A DNA stretch of 33,757 bases, taken from contig CAMCSF010000007.1 in assembly GCA_945877625.1 (NCBI GenBank), positions 1 to 33,757 of the forward strand. The letters run 5' to 3'. Source of the stretch: Methylomonas koyamae (GTDB lineage: Bacteria; Pseudomonadota; Gammaproteobacteria; Methylococcales; Methylomonadaceae). Numbering within the stretch: position 1 is the first letter of the stretch; every line of letters starts with the position of its first letter. The translations under genes and the position numbers were made by a program. The notes beneath the pieces are model-generated. The model did no database searches and was not told where the DNA came from. It was given only the letters and a program-made list of their open reading frames with translations. Shown one piece after another: positions 25,905-33,757 of the stretch.

Positions 25905-26807
25905 CTAACTTCGGGTTTGGGCTTGGCTAATATGACTGTTTTCAGGGACGCTGTGGGTTAGCCAGACATTGCCGCCTATCGTTGAACCTTGGCCGATGGT
26001 AATCCGGCCTAAAATGGTTGCACCGGCATAAATCACCACATTATCTTCAACGATAGGATGACGGGCATTGCCTTTGACCAACATACCATTGTCATCTTTA
26101 TCAAAGCGTTTAGCGCCCAATGTTACTGCCTGATACAAACGCACGTTGCGACCAATAATCGCAGTTTCACCAATCACCACGCCTGTGCCGTGGTCGATGA
26201 AAAAACTATCGGCAATTTGTGCGCCGGGATGAATGTCGATACCGGTGTTGGAATGAGCGATTTCGGCAATCATTCTCGCCACTAACGGCGTGCCCAATTG
26301 ATACAAGACATGGGCAAGACGATGGTGAATCACTGCGACGATGCCAGGATAACAAACCAATACTTCATCAGAACTACGAGCAGCCGGATCGCCTTCGTAA
26401 GCAGCTTGAATATCGGTATCAATTAAGTGTCTGATTTCCGGCAAATGCGCGGCAAATTGACGGGTTAATTGCGCGGCTTCATCATGGGCATCAATACTTA
26501 ATTGCTGTTGTTCAGCGGCAAAATTTAGCTCTAAAACTAACTGTTTATGCAGCTGACCAAGCGATTTATCGAGCGTATGCCCAACAAAATAATCAATGCT
26601 TTCTTCGGTTAAACCCGGAACGCCAAGACGATTGGGGAATAGCACCGCCTTTAAATTATCGACAATCAAACCCAGCTCGGCGCGTGACGGTAATTTAGGC
26701 GGTTGGTGGCGACGTTGGCGGCTTTCTAACGATTGCAAACGCAAAGTTCGCAATTCGCTGACTAAATGATCAATGCCCCAATTTTGGCCATTATCAATCA
26801 AACTCAT
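25905..26807 (-). CDS. Serine O-acetyltransferase (EpsC/CysE type)
   Basis: [47 protein letters not shown]...[22 protein letters not shown] hexapeptide repeats. Adjacent to cysK. Confidence 0.92.
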   Translation of the reverse strand: MSLIDNGQNWGIDHLVSELRTLRLQSLESRQRRHQPPKLPSRAELGLIVDNLKAVLFPNRLGVPGLTEESIDYFVGHTLDKSLGQLHKQLVLELNFAAEQQQLSIDAHDEAAQLTRQFAAHLPEIRHLIDTDIQAAYEGDPAARSSDEVLVCYPGIVAVIHHRLAHVLYQLGTPLVARMIAEIAHSNTGIDIHPGAQIADSFFIDHGTGVVIGETAIIGRNVRLYQAVTLGAKRFDKDDNGMLVKGNARHPIVEDNVVIYAGATILGRITIGQGSTIGGNVWLTHSVPENSHISQAQTRS

Positions 26808-27781
26808 GCCGCAATCCCTTGGGCGTCAAATAAGCCTTCAAATAAAGCCGAGCTTAAATAGCGTTCACCGGAATCTGGCAAAATCACCACGATGGTTTTG
26901 CCGCTGTTTTCTGGGCGTTTAGCGACTCTGACTGCTGCAGCAACTGCCGCGCCGCACGAAATACCGGCCAAAATGCCTTCTTCGCGCGCTAAACGACGTC
27001 CATACTCGATGGCATCATCGTTGCTGACTTGTTCGATGTCATCAATTAACGATAAATCCAATACATCAGGCACAAAGCCGGCGCCTATGCCTTGGATTTT
27101 ATGTGGTGCTGGTTGAATTTCTAAACCAGCGCGATGTTGGCTTAATACTGGACTGGATTCGGGTTCAACGGCAATTGAAGTAATCGCTTTATTTTGCGCT
27201 TGTTTTACAAAGCGAGAAACACCGGTAATGGTGCCGCCTGTGCCGACACCGGCCACCAAGATATCAATCGCACCATCAGTATCCGCCCAAATTTCAGGGC
27301 CAGTGGTTTCAAAATGAATTTGTGGGTTAGCGGGGTTTTTAAATTGTTGTAATAACAAATAGCGATCTGGATCGGAAGCGGCTATTTCTTCGGCTTTAGC
27401 AATTGCGCCTTTCATGCCTTTGGCGCCTTCGGTTAGCACTAATTTGGCACCATAAGCGGCGAGTAATTTGCGGCGCTCGATGCTCATGGTGTCTGGCATA
27501 GTTAAAGTCAATGGAATGCCTTTGGCTGCTGCAACAAAGGCTAAAGCGATACCGGTGTTACCGCTGGTTGGCTCAATAATTTCTTTACCTGCGCCCAGTA
27601 AACCGCGTTGTTCGGCATCTTTAATCATCGCCGCACCAATTCGGCATTTCACCGAATAAGCCGGATTACGGCCTTCGATTTTGGCCAATAATGTCACCGG
27701 TGCGCCGTCGGTAATTCGGTTAAGACGGACTAAAGGTGTGTTGCCGATGGATTGTGAATTGTCTGGGTACCAATGAGCCAT
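26804..27781 (-). CDS. cysK: Cysteine synthase A
   Basis: [47 protein letters not shown] and [14 protein letters not shown] signatures. Confidence 0.96.
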   Translation of the reverse strand: MAHWYPDNSQSIGNTPLVRLNRITDGAPVTLLAKIEGRNPAYSVKCRIGAAMIKDAEQRGLLGAGKEIIEPTSGNTGIALAFVAAAKGIPLTLTMPDTMSIERRKLLAAYGAKLVLTEGAKGMKGAIAKAEEIAASDPDRYLLLQQFKNPANPQIHFETTGPEIWADTDGAIDILVAGVGTGGTITGVSRFVKQAQNKAITSIAVEPESSPVLSQHRAGLEIQPAPHKIQGIGAGFVPDVLDLSLIDDIEQVSNDDAIEYGRRLAREEGILAGISCGAAVAAAVRVAKRPENSGKTIVVILPDSGERYLSSALFEGLFDAQGIAA

Positions 27782-27967
27782 TTTCGATTCCTTGTAGGGA
27801 TGATTGTGGGTAAAAAGCCAAGTTACTTGTTGTTGAGGGTTAATGTCAAGGTATTGAATCTTTAAACAGATTGCTGTTGGTTTTGACTCGACTCAGTAGC
27901 TTAGGTACTATCAAAAAAAGCTAATATAGCGTTTGTAGTCTTTTCAAACTTTAAAACTAGACATTAA

Positions 27968-28384
27968 ATGACAGAAATAACGATTTTATCGGCCGCATTG
28001 GGCGGTGTGGTTATTGGCCTTGCGGCTGGATTATTATTGCTTACCCATAAGCGGGTGGCGGGGATTTCGGGGATCGCTTCGGGGCTTTTATTGCCTTGGA
28101 ATGCAGAATCCGGCTGGCGGCTATGGTTTGTATTGGGCTTGATTGGCAGTGCGCCTTTGTATCGAATCACGGTCGGCGAGATAGTCATCAATCTGGATGC
28201 GCCGTTGCCGATTTTGGCGGTTGCGGGGGTATTGGTTGGTTACGGCAGTCGCTTAGGTGGCGGTTGTACTAGCGGTCATGGCGTTTGTGGCATCGCTCGT
28301 TTATCGGTACGTTCGATTGTCGCGACTTTAATGTTTATGTTTACCGCAGGTGTAACGGTTTACATCCAGCGCCACCTTTTATAA
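27968..28384 (+). CDS. YeeE/YedE family transporter subunit (first half)
   Basis: GGVVIGLAAGLLLLTHKRVAGISGI and GYGSRLGGGCTSGHGVCGIARLSVRS. Confidence 0.9.
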   Translation: MTEITILSAALGGVVIGLAAGLLLLTHKRVAGISGIASGLLLPWNAESGWRLWFVLGLIGSAPLYRITVGEIVINLDAPLPILAVAGVLVGYGSRLGGGCTSGHGVCGIARLSVRSIVATLMFMFTAGVTVYIQRHLL

Positions 28385-28395
28385 GGCAAAAAATC

Positions 28396-28800
28396 ATGAT
28401 TAAAAATTTAGTGGCGGGCTTGTTAGGGCTGTTGTTTGGCTTTGGCTTAATCATTGCCAATATGACCAATCCCAGCAAAGTGTTGGCGTTTTTGGATGTG
28501 AGTGGCGAATGGGACCCGAGTTTGGCGATAGTGATGGCGAGTGCCTTAATCACCTTGGCAGCTATCCAGCGCTTGATGGATTTATCACCCGAAACCCAAA
28601 CCTCTTGCGACGGTGTTAAACAGGGAATCGACCGTAAATTGTTAATAGGCTCAGCAATATTCGGGATTGGTTGGGGCTTGTCGGGGATTTGCCCGGGGCC
28701 AGCGTTGGTGGGATTAAGTTCAGGCTTACCAGCAGTTTTGGTCTTTATAGGCGCGATGTTGGTCGGTTTTGTGGTGTTTAATCGCTTTCACCAGCGTTAA
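28396..28800 (+). CDS. YeeE/YedE family transporter subunit (second half)
   Basis: GLLFGFGLIIANMTNPSKVLAFLDVSGEWDPSLA and GWGLSGICPGPALV. The ATG at 28396 is preferred over the listed 28285. Confidence 0.9.
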   Translation: MIKNLVAGLLGLLFGFGLIIANMTNPSKVLAFLDVSGEWDPSLAIVMASALITLAAIQRLMDLSPETQTSCDGVKQGIDRKLLIGSAIFGIGWGLSGICPGPALVGLSSGLPAVLVFIGAMLVGFVVFNRFHQR

Positions 28801-29303
28801 GCCTGATTTAAACGGTGGATGGTGCGGAGATTGATTAGCATCGCCACCGTTTCCGCTAACAAAGCCGGCCAAGCTTGCCAGTAAATATCATTAGCAATCC
28901 ACGCTAAACTCGATGCTAACAACAGTTTTCGCATCTTGAAGTTATCCAGATAAAACAAGGCAATCGTGGTGTTAATCACCGCAAAAGCCGGTAATAAAGA
29001 CACATAACCCTGCCAAGAGATAACTGTTAGGCCGATAAACAAACCGATAAAGCCAGCTGTCAGCCAATGTTGATGTTTGGATTGATTATTTGAAGACAAC
29101 AGCGTTCTCAACGCGGTCATCGCCATGGTTAAACAAGCCGTCCAAGCCTCTAATAACGCATATTGCAGCGCCCATAAAGCCGCACCAACCGCCGACCAAC
29201 GTCTAAACGCTTGACCACAATCTAGCCAATAAGCACGCCATTCGACCACTACACCAAGGCCGCCAACGCTATACGCCAACAGCGTGTTTGATAATTCAAT
29301 CAA
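28797..29303 (-). CDS. YgjV-like inner membrane protein
   Basis: Multi-pass hydrophobic protein with LLSSNNQSKHQHWLTAGFIGLFIGLTVISWQGYVSLLPAFAVINTTIALF. Confidence 0.65.
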   Translation of the reverse strand: MIELSNTLLAYSVGGLGVVVEWRAYWLDCGQAFRRWSAVGAALWALQYALLEAWTACLTMAMTALRTLLSSNNQSKHQHWLTAGFIGLFIGLTVISWQGYVSLLPAFAVINTTIALFYLDNFKMRKLLLASSLAWIANDIYWQAWPALLAETVAMLINLRTIHRLNQA

Positions 29304-29366
29304 GCCGAATCCTCGTAATTTTGATATAAAGCTAAAAAACTATAATAACTAAAACAGGAGAACACC

Positions 29367-29441
29367 ATGATTTCAGCCGCTATTTACTTATTAACTGTCG
29401 CTTACGTTGCCTATGTAATGTATTCGCTGAAGACTAAGTAA
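29367..29441 (+). CDS. 24-aa single-TM microprotein MISAAIYLLTVAYVAYVMYSLKTK
   Basis: AGGAG at 29356-29360 sits 6 nt before the ATG. One hydrophobic helix with a basic C-terminus; a 9-bp-stem hairpin follows. Confidence 0.6.
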   Translation: MISAAIYLLTVAYVAYVMYSLKTK

Positions 29442-29467
29442 TATTTAAAAGCACTGAAGGTTTTAGC

Positions 29468-29498
29468 TAGACGGCTAAGGTCGATACCAAGCCGTCTA
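29468..29498. repeat. Hairpin TAGACGGCT...AGCCGTCTA downstream of the microprotein ORF
   Basis: Perfect 9-bp arms with partly pairing interior (AAGGT/ACCA). There is no long T tract, so it is not called a terminator outright. Confidence 0.6.
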
Positions 29499-29629
29499 TT
29501 AACGATTTTCACCTGATTGTTTCAAATTGCTCAAACCACTTTTATATCAATTAGGCGAGCTTGAGTATGACAGATAAAATCCCAACCACTAGCAAGAACC
29601 AAATCAAGCTTTATTGCTAACTTCAATCT

Positions 29630-31528
29630 ATGAACTCCTCAAACCGCCTGATTGGATCTGGTTTATTGGCCTTTACTTGTAGCTTTTGCGCCAATGCCAA
29701 ACAAGATGCTTCATTAAGCGAAGTATTGGTGGAATCGCCGTCGTCCAATAAAAGCACCCAACCACTCCAACAAGCCTCTGAATTTAACCGTAGCGATTTA
29801 GATGCGGCAGATAAAGCCGATTTAAACGGCATGTTGCGAAGTCTGGCCGGGGTGAATATTGCACAAAGTAATACAGCTACTCCGTCAACATTACAAGTGC
29901 GCGCTGTCAGTGGTGGCTTAGGGATGGTGACTTTAGACGGCGTTCCTTTATTTAACAGTTTTGTTGGCTTTTTCCCACTCAGCCATTACCCGCTGGATTT
30001 TTTTGATGGTGTGACCGTTGACCGAGGTCTGAACAGTGAACGAGACAGTAGTCGAACTATCGGTGGTGCGATTAATCTGTCCAGTCGTCAAATTGAATCG
30101 GGTAGAGGATTTTTACATACCGAAGGCGGCAGTTACGGGACTTTGCGTAATCATTTAGGGACTGGAATTAGTGGTGATTTGGGCAACTTGACCATGATTG
30201 GCGGGCGTAGCGATATTTTTGAATCGGTCAGTCAAGCTGGGCCTGCAAATGACGGTAGTGAGCGTGATAACTTTGGTATGAGTAATGGCTTATTGCGATG
30301 GAATCGTGAATTAAGTCGCGGCAACCTTGATAGTTCGCTGTATTTCGCTCGATCCCATGAAGGCTGGGACGGTCCGGGTCGCTTAGCCGATGCTAAATTT
30401 GGTTGGACGGATGATTTAAATGGCGCCGTCGATCATGAAATTTGGGTGACCCAAACTCACGGCAGTTATCAAATTGCAAATAATTGGGAAAGTTCGCTAA
30501 AAATCGGCTTTACCCAAGATCAACAAACCGGACGGATAGGCTCTCTTCCTAGCGGACCTTTGCCAATGAATCTAAACAGTCAGCTACTACTTGGCCGCTG
30601 GCAAAATACCCACACGGTGGCGATTAATCCGCAATCTACCGATGCCCTGCGCTGGATTTGGGGCATAGAATCTCAGCAACAAAGCGGTCACAGTCCGTTT
30701 AACCCCTACAAAGTGTTTGAGCTAAACAATCATTTGCTTAGCCCTTTAGTGCGGGGCGAAATTGATTGGGGAAGATGGTTGGCGAATGTCGAACTACGTT
30801 TTGATCATTATCAAAATTATGGCGATCACCCCGTTTTAAATGCCAGCACTGGCTGGCGGTTAAATCCTGATATGTTGATTTGGGCTAAAGCAGGCAACGC
30901 TTATCGAATTCCGGCAGTCAATGAGTTACTGCATCCGGTTTTCGGCAATCCAAATTTATTGCCAGAAAAAAGCCTTGGTGGCGAAGTGGGTTGGCGCTTT
31001 AAAGACAAGCATGATGATGTCAGTGTCACAGCTTATATGCAGTTCTATGACAACATCATCTATTTAGAACAAAGTGTTAGCAAAGGCACTATTAGAGCTG
31101 CCAATTTGCCGGAAGCAGAAGTGTTTGGTGTAGAAATTCAGGGCAAACACGCTTGGAATCAGGTTTTAAGCAGTGGTATTAGCTATACCTATATGAATTC
31201 CCGCAGTTATAACAATGCCATTCCTTCTGGATTTTCTTCACCGCAACGTCCACCGCATCAAGGCCAATTTTGGAGTGAATGGCGATTATTGGAGCCGGTT
31301 CGATTTCGGCTGGATATGACTTTTCGTGACGGTTATTGGGTTGATTCTGAACACACCGTCAAAATTGGCTCAGCGCCGCGATTGAACGCCAGCATTAACT
31401 ACCAAGTCAGCCCAACATTGCGCTTAAACGTGCGGGGCGAAAATATCAACAACCAACTCACCCCCGATTTATACGGTTTTAATTATGTCGGCGCCGCCGT
31501 TTATGGTGGTGCGTATCTGGATTGGTAG
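29630..31528 (+). CDS. TonB-dependent outer membrane receptor
   Basis: Signal-like N-terminus, plug motifs (LNGMLRSLAGVNI, LQVRAVSGG.GMVTLDGVPLFNS, GGAINLSSRQIE) and a long beta-barrel with an aromatic C-terminus (GAAVYGGAYLDW). Confidence 0.92.
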   Translation: MNSSNRLIGSGLLAFTCSFCANAKQDASLSEVLVESPSSNKSTQPLQQASEFNRSDLDAADKADLNGMLRSLAGVNIAQSNTATPSTLQVRAVSGGLGMVTLDGVPLFNSFVGFFPLSHYPLDFFDGVTVDRGLNSERDSSRTIGGAINLSSRQIESGRGFLHTEGGSYGTLRNHLGTGISGDLGNLTMIGGRSDIFESVSQAGPANDGSERDNFGMSNGLLRWNRELSRGNLDSSLYFARSHEGWDGPGRLADAKFGWTDDLNGAVDHEIWVTQTHGSYQIANNWESSLKIGFTQDQQTGRIGSLPSGPLPMNLNSQLLLGRWQNTHTVAINPQSTDALRWIWGIESQQQSGHSPFNPYKVFELNNHLLSPLVRGEIDWGRWLANVELRFDHYQNYGDHPVLNASTGWRLNPDMLIWAKAGNAYRIPAVNELLHPVFGNPNLLPEKSLGGEVGWRFKDKHDDVSVTAYMQFYDNIIYLEQSVSKGTIRAANLPEAEVFGVEIQGKHAWNQVLSSGISYTYMNSRSYNNAIPSGFSSPQRPPHQGQFWSEWRLLEPVRFRLDMTFRDGYWVDSEHTVKIGSAPRLNASINYQVSPTLRLNVRGENINNQLTPDLYGFNYVGAAVYGGAYLDW

Positions 31529-31660
31529 GTTTTTATGTCGGGTTTTGCACATAAAAACCGAAAAAACTTTTATTTTATAATTAGTTGCGTAAAAACAGAT
31601 TGAAGTTTGTAACAAGTTTGCTGTTAAGATAAAGCCGACGTCACTTATCTTCAAACCTAT

Positions 31661-32959
31661 ATGACATTTTGCTCAAGGTCGTTATTTCGTCTTCCTAATC
31701 TGTGCTTGGCAATCATTGCTGTTCAAGGTTTAACCGCTTGTGAAACTATGTTGCCGATTACCCGACAAGCTGAAGTGACTGTTGAACCTTTACCCACCAA
31801 TGTCGAAACTCATGTCTTTAAAGTGCAGGATCAGCAATCCAGTATTGGCCTTAATGCTCATGTGCCTGCAAAAGCTAGCGATACCTTGTCCGATCTCGCC
31901 CGCCATTTTGGTTTAGGTTTTGACGAGATACAAATGGCTAATCCTGGGGTTGATCCTTGGGTTTTAACCGACAAGCAAGGCATTGTCTTGCCCTTGCAAT
32001 ATCTATTGCCAGAAGCGCCAAAGAAAGGCATCGTCATCAATCTCGCCAATATGCGGCTGTTTTTCTATCCGCCCAAGCAAATCAATACCGTGGTCACTTA
32101 TCCAATTGGTATCGGTCGCGATGGTTGGAGCACGCCATTAGGTAAAACTAGCGTGATTACTAAACGCTACAAACCCGATTGGACTGCGCCTGAATCGATC
32201 TTAAAAGAACATCAGCAATTGCATGAGCCTTTGCCCAAAGTGATACGCAGTGGCCCTGATAATCCGCTCGGATTGTATGCCATGAATCTGGGTTTTAAAG
32301 GTTATTTAATTCATGGCACCAATAAACCTTATGGGATTGGGATGCAAGTCAGTCATGGCTGTATTCAAATGTATCCTGAAGATATTGAAGCGCTGTTTCC
32401 GCAAGTTGATCTGAATACCCAAGTCAATATTATTCATCAGCCTTATATGTTGGGTTTTAAAGACAAAGTGTTATATGTCGAAGCCCATCCTTCGCTGGAA
32501 AAATGGAAATCGCAACAAAAAAGCCAACAAGCTAATTTGCTGAAACGCTTGAAAGCCGCCGCGGCTAGTTATCATTTAACGGTGGACTGGCAGAAAGTGC
32601 AGCAGGTATTAAAACAAGCGGATGGCGTGCCAAGTCCTGTGACTTTACCTGAACCTCCAGTAACGCGGATTGCGCTTGATCATCCGCCGGCTTTAAAAGC
32701 CCAACCTATCATCGAAGCTAATCTCGACAATCAACATTGGTATTTGTCAGTTGATGAAGCAATGGAAGAATATTCAGCCAAAAAACTGGCGGCGATGTTG
32801 AATCACCAAGGGCCAGCGATTCCGGTCAGGAGTTTACCTAAGCAAGAAAAGTTCGAAGTGATTGCCGGGCCGTTTCAATCCAAACAAGAAGCAAATAGCG
32901 TCAAAACTCGAATTAAAAAAACGTTTGATTTGAAATCAGAGTTGATTGTGCCGCATTAA
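31661..32959 (+). CDS. L,D-transpeptidase (YkuD) lipoprotein with LysM-like and SPOR-like regions
   Basis: Lipobox LTAC, LysM-like SDTLSDLARHFGLGFDEIQMANPG, catalytic YLIHGTNKPYGIGMQVSHGCIQMYPEDIE, C-terminal FEVIAGPFQSKQEANSVKTRI. Confidence 0.92.
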   Translation: MTFCSRSLFRLPNLCLAIIAVQGLTACETMLPITRQAEVTVEPLPTNVETHVFKVQDQQSSIGLNAHVPAKASDTLSDLARHFGLGFDEIQMANPGVDPWVLTDKQGIVLPLQYLLPEAPKKGIVINLANMRLFFYPPKQINTVVTYPIGIGRDGWSTPLGKTSVITKRYKPDWTAPESILKEHQQLHEPLPKVIRSGPDNPLGLYAMNLGFKGYLIHGTNKPYGIGMQVSHGCIQMYPEDIEALFPQVDLNTQVNIIHQPYMLGFKDKVLYVEAHPSLEKWKSQQKSQQANLLKRLKAAAASYHLTVDWQKVQQVLKQADGVPSPVTLPEPPVTRIALDHPPALKAQPIIEANLDNQHWYLSVDEAMEEYSAKKLAAMLNHQGPAIPVRSLPKQEKFEVIAGPFQSKQEANSVKTRIKKTFDLKSELIVPH

Positions 32960-33105
32960 CTCATGCTTGTAACAGCAGAACCTTTGCAAAATACGCGATA
33001 TTTAATCAAGAAGATAGTAGCTTAAATGCGTTTTAATCAGGAAGGTTTGGATAGGTTTTAACAATGATTATTTGAATAATGCATTGTTTATACTGGAAAA
33101 TCAGG

Positions 33106-33182
33106 TGGGGTGAACGATGGGGCTCGAACCCACGACAACCGGAATCACAATCCGGGACTCTACCAACTGAGCTACGCTCACC
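33106..33182 (-). tRNA. tRNA-His (anticodon GTG)
   Basis: Reverse complement gGTGAGCGtagctcagttggtagagTCCCGGATTGTGATTCCGGttgtcgtgggttcgagccccatCGTTCACCCCA folds as a cloverleaf. CCA is encoded. Confidence 0.95.
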
Positions 33183-33215
33183 ATAGCGTATAACAATGTA
33201 AAAACGAGGATTTTT

Positions 33216-33292
33216 TGGTGCGCTTGGCAGGACTCGAACCTGCGACCCCCGACTTAGAAGGTCGGTGCTCTATCCAGTTGAGCTACAAGCGC
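33216..33292 (-). tRNA. tRNA-Arg (anticodon TCT)
   Basis: GCGCTTGtagctcaactggatagagcaCCGACCTTCTAAGTCGGgggtcgcaggttcgagtcctgcCAAGCGCACCA. Anticodon loop CTTCTAA. Confidence 0.95.
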
Positions 33293-33301
33293 AAAGAAAA
33301 T

Positions 33302-33378
33302 TGGTCGGGGTAGAGAGATTCGAACTCCCGACATCCTGCTCCCAAAGCAGGCGCGCTACCAGACTGCGCTATACCCCG
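33302..33378 (-). tRNA. tRNA-Pro (anticodon TGG)
   Basis: CGGGGTAtagcgcagtctggtagcgcgCCTGCTTTGGGAGCAGGatgtcgggagttcgaatctctcTACCCCGACCA. Anticodon loop TTTGGGA. Confidence 0.95.
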
Positions 33379-33423
33379 AAAATCTTTGCTTGAAATCCTT
33401 AGTCCTTAAGACTAAGAACACAT

Positions 33424-33452
33424 ATGATAATTCCTCAAGGTTTTGTCGTCAA
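33424..33452 (-). promoter_or_regulatory. Sigma70-type promoter for the Pro-Arg-His tRNA operon
   Basis: Minus strand TTGACG-N17-TATCAT, 45-75 nt upstream of the tRNA-Pro 5' end. Confidence 0.7.
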
Positions 33453-33462
33453 TTTTTATTTT

Positions 33463-33506
33463 AAAAAATCTAATTTTTTTAGCACAATAAAATTAGATTT
33501 TTTTTT
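33463..33506. terminator. AT-rich hairpin terminator between pyrC and the tRNA operon
   Basis: AAAAAATCTAATTTT...AAAATTAGATTTTTT perfect 15-nt arms with T tracts. Confidence 0.75.
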
Positions 33507-33519
33507 CAAAAACAAATAA

Positions 33520-33757
33520 CTAAACCATTGTCCACTGCAACAATTCGCCCGATTTTAACGGTTTAATTTCGTCATAGCTTGCGGGAATAATCCAATCACG
33601 TTTTTCTAACGTTACCGTCTCCCCATTTCGTGACAAACCATAAAAATCCGCGCCGTAAAAGCTCGCAAAACCTTCTAATTTATCCAACGCATTCGCACTT
33701 TCAAAGGCTTCAGCATAAAGTTCCAACGCAGCAAACGCACTGTAACACCCCGCACAC
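33520..33757 (-). CDS. pyrC: Dihydroorotase, C-terminal part (gene runs off the window)
   Basis: Open to the window edge: [41 protein letters not shown]...GELLQW, a PyrC C-terminus. Confidence 0.9.
   Translation of the reverse strand, partial: CAGCYSAFAALELYAEAFESANALDKLEGFASFYGADFYGLSRNGETVTLEKRDWIIPASYDEIKPLKSGELLQWTMV

Noticed and set aside
29567-29620. 17-aa ORF (MTDKIPTTSKNQIKLYC) upstream of the TonB receptor
   Set aside because: No convincing RBS or hydrophobic/helical character; likely random.
1-33757. CRISPR arrays, integrases, transposases, phage genes, toxin-antitoxin pairs
   Set aside because: No regularly spaced direct repeats and no recognisable proteins of these classes were seen in the ORFs. 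tRNA genes at 33106-33378 have no adjacent integrase in the window.

Overview
The window carries a gammaproteobacterial-type chromosome segment (possibly a methanotroph; this is inferred from gene style only). It opens with the end of a urease accessory operon (ureE partial, ureF, ureG) and a MobA/MocA-like nucleotidyltransferase. Next comes a long minus-strand gas-vesicle (gvp) locus at about 17.6 -> 4.5 kb: gvpA, a GvpC-like repeat protein, gvpN, two small uncharacterised proteins, gvpF, gvpG, a tandem ArsA/Get3-like ATPase, a short GvpA-family gene, gvpK, a small TPR-like protein, gvpJ, a 191-aa uncharacterised protein, an NtrC-type sigma54 activator, gvpH/Hsp20, a CDC48-like AAA+ ATPase and two more GvpF/L paralogs. 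A PAS histidine kinase and a receiver protein follow. The right part is mostly housekeeping: GH17-like membrane protein, DUF3422, YdcH-like, Hsp20, zwf, serine acetyltransferase/cysK, split YeeE/YedE, a TonB receptor, an L,D-transpeptidase, three tRNAs and the end of pyrC. The most interesting signals are: (1) an A10 run in the GvpC-like gene, beyond which an intact 59-codon C-terminal tail continues in the -1 frame; (2) a well-formed sigma54 promoter upstream of gvpA in a locus that encodes its own sigma54 activator; (3) chaperone-like ATPases (Get3-like pseudodimer with two CxxC motifs, CDC48) inside the gvp locus; (4) uncharacterised gvp-linked proteins, one with TraB/Tiki-like GX2H motifs; (5) a 24-aa membrane microprotein ORF missing from the ORF track; (6) several hairpin repeats between operon genes.
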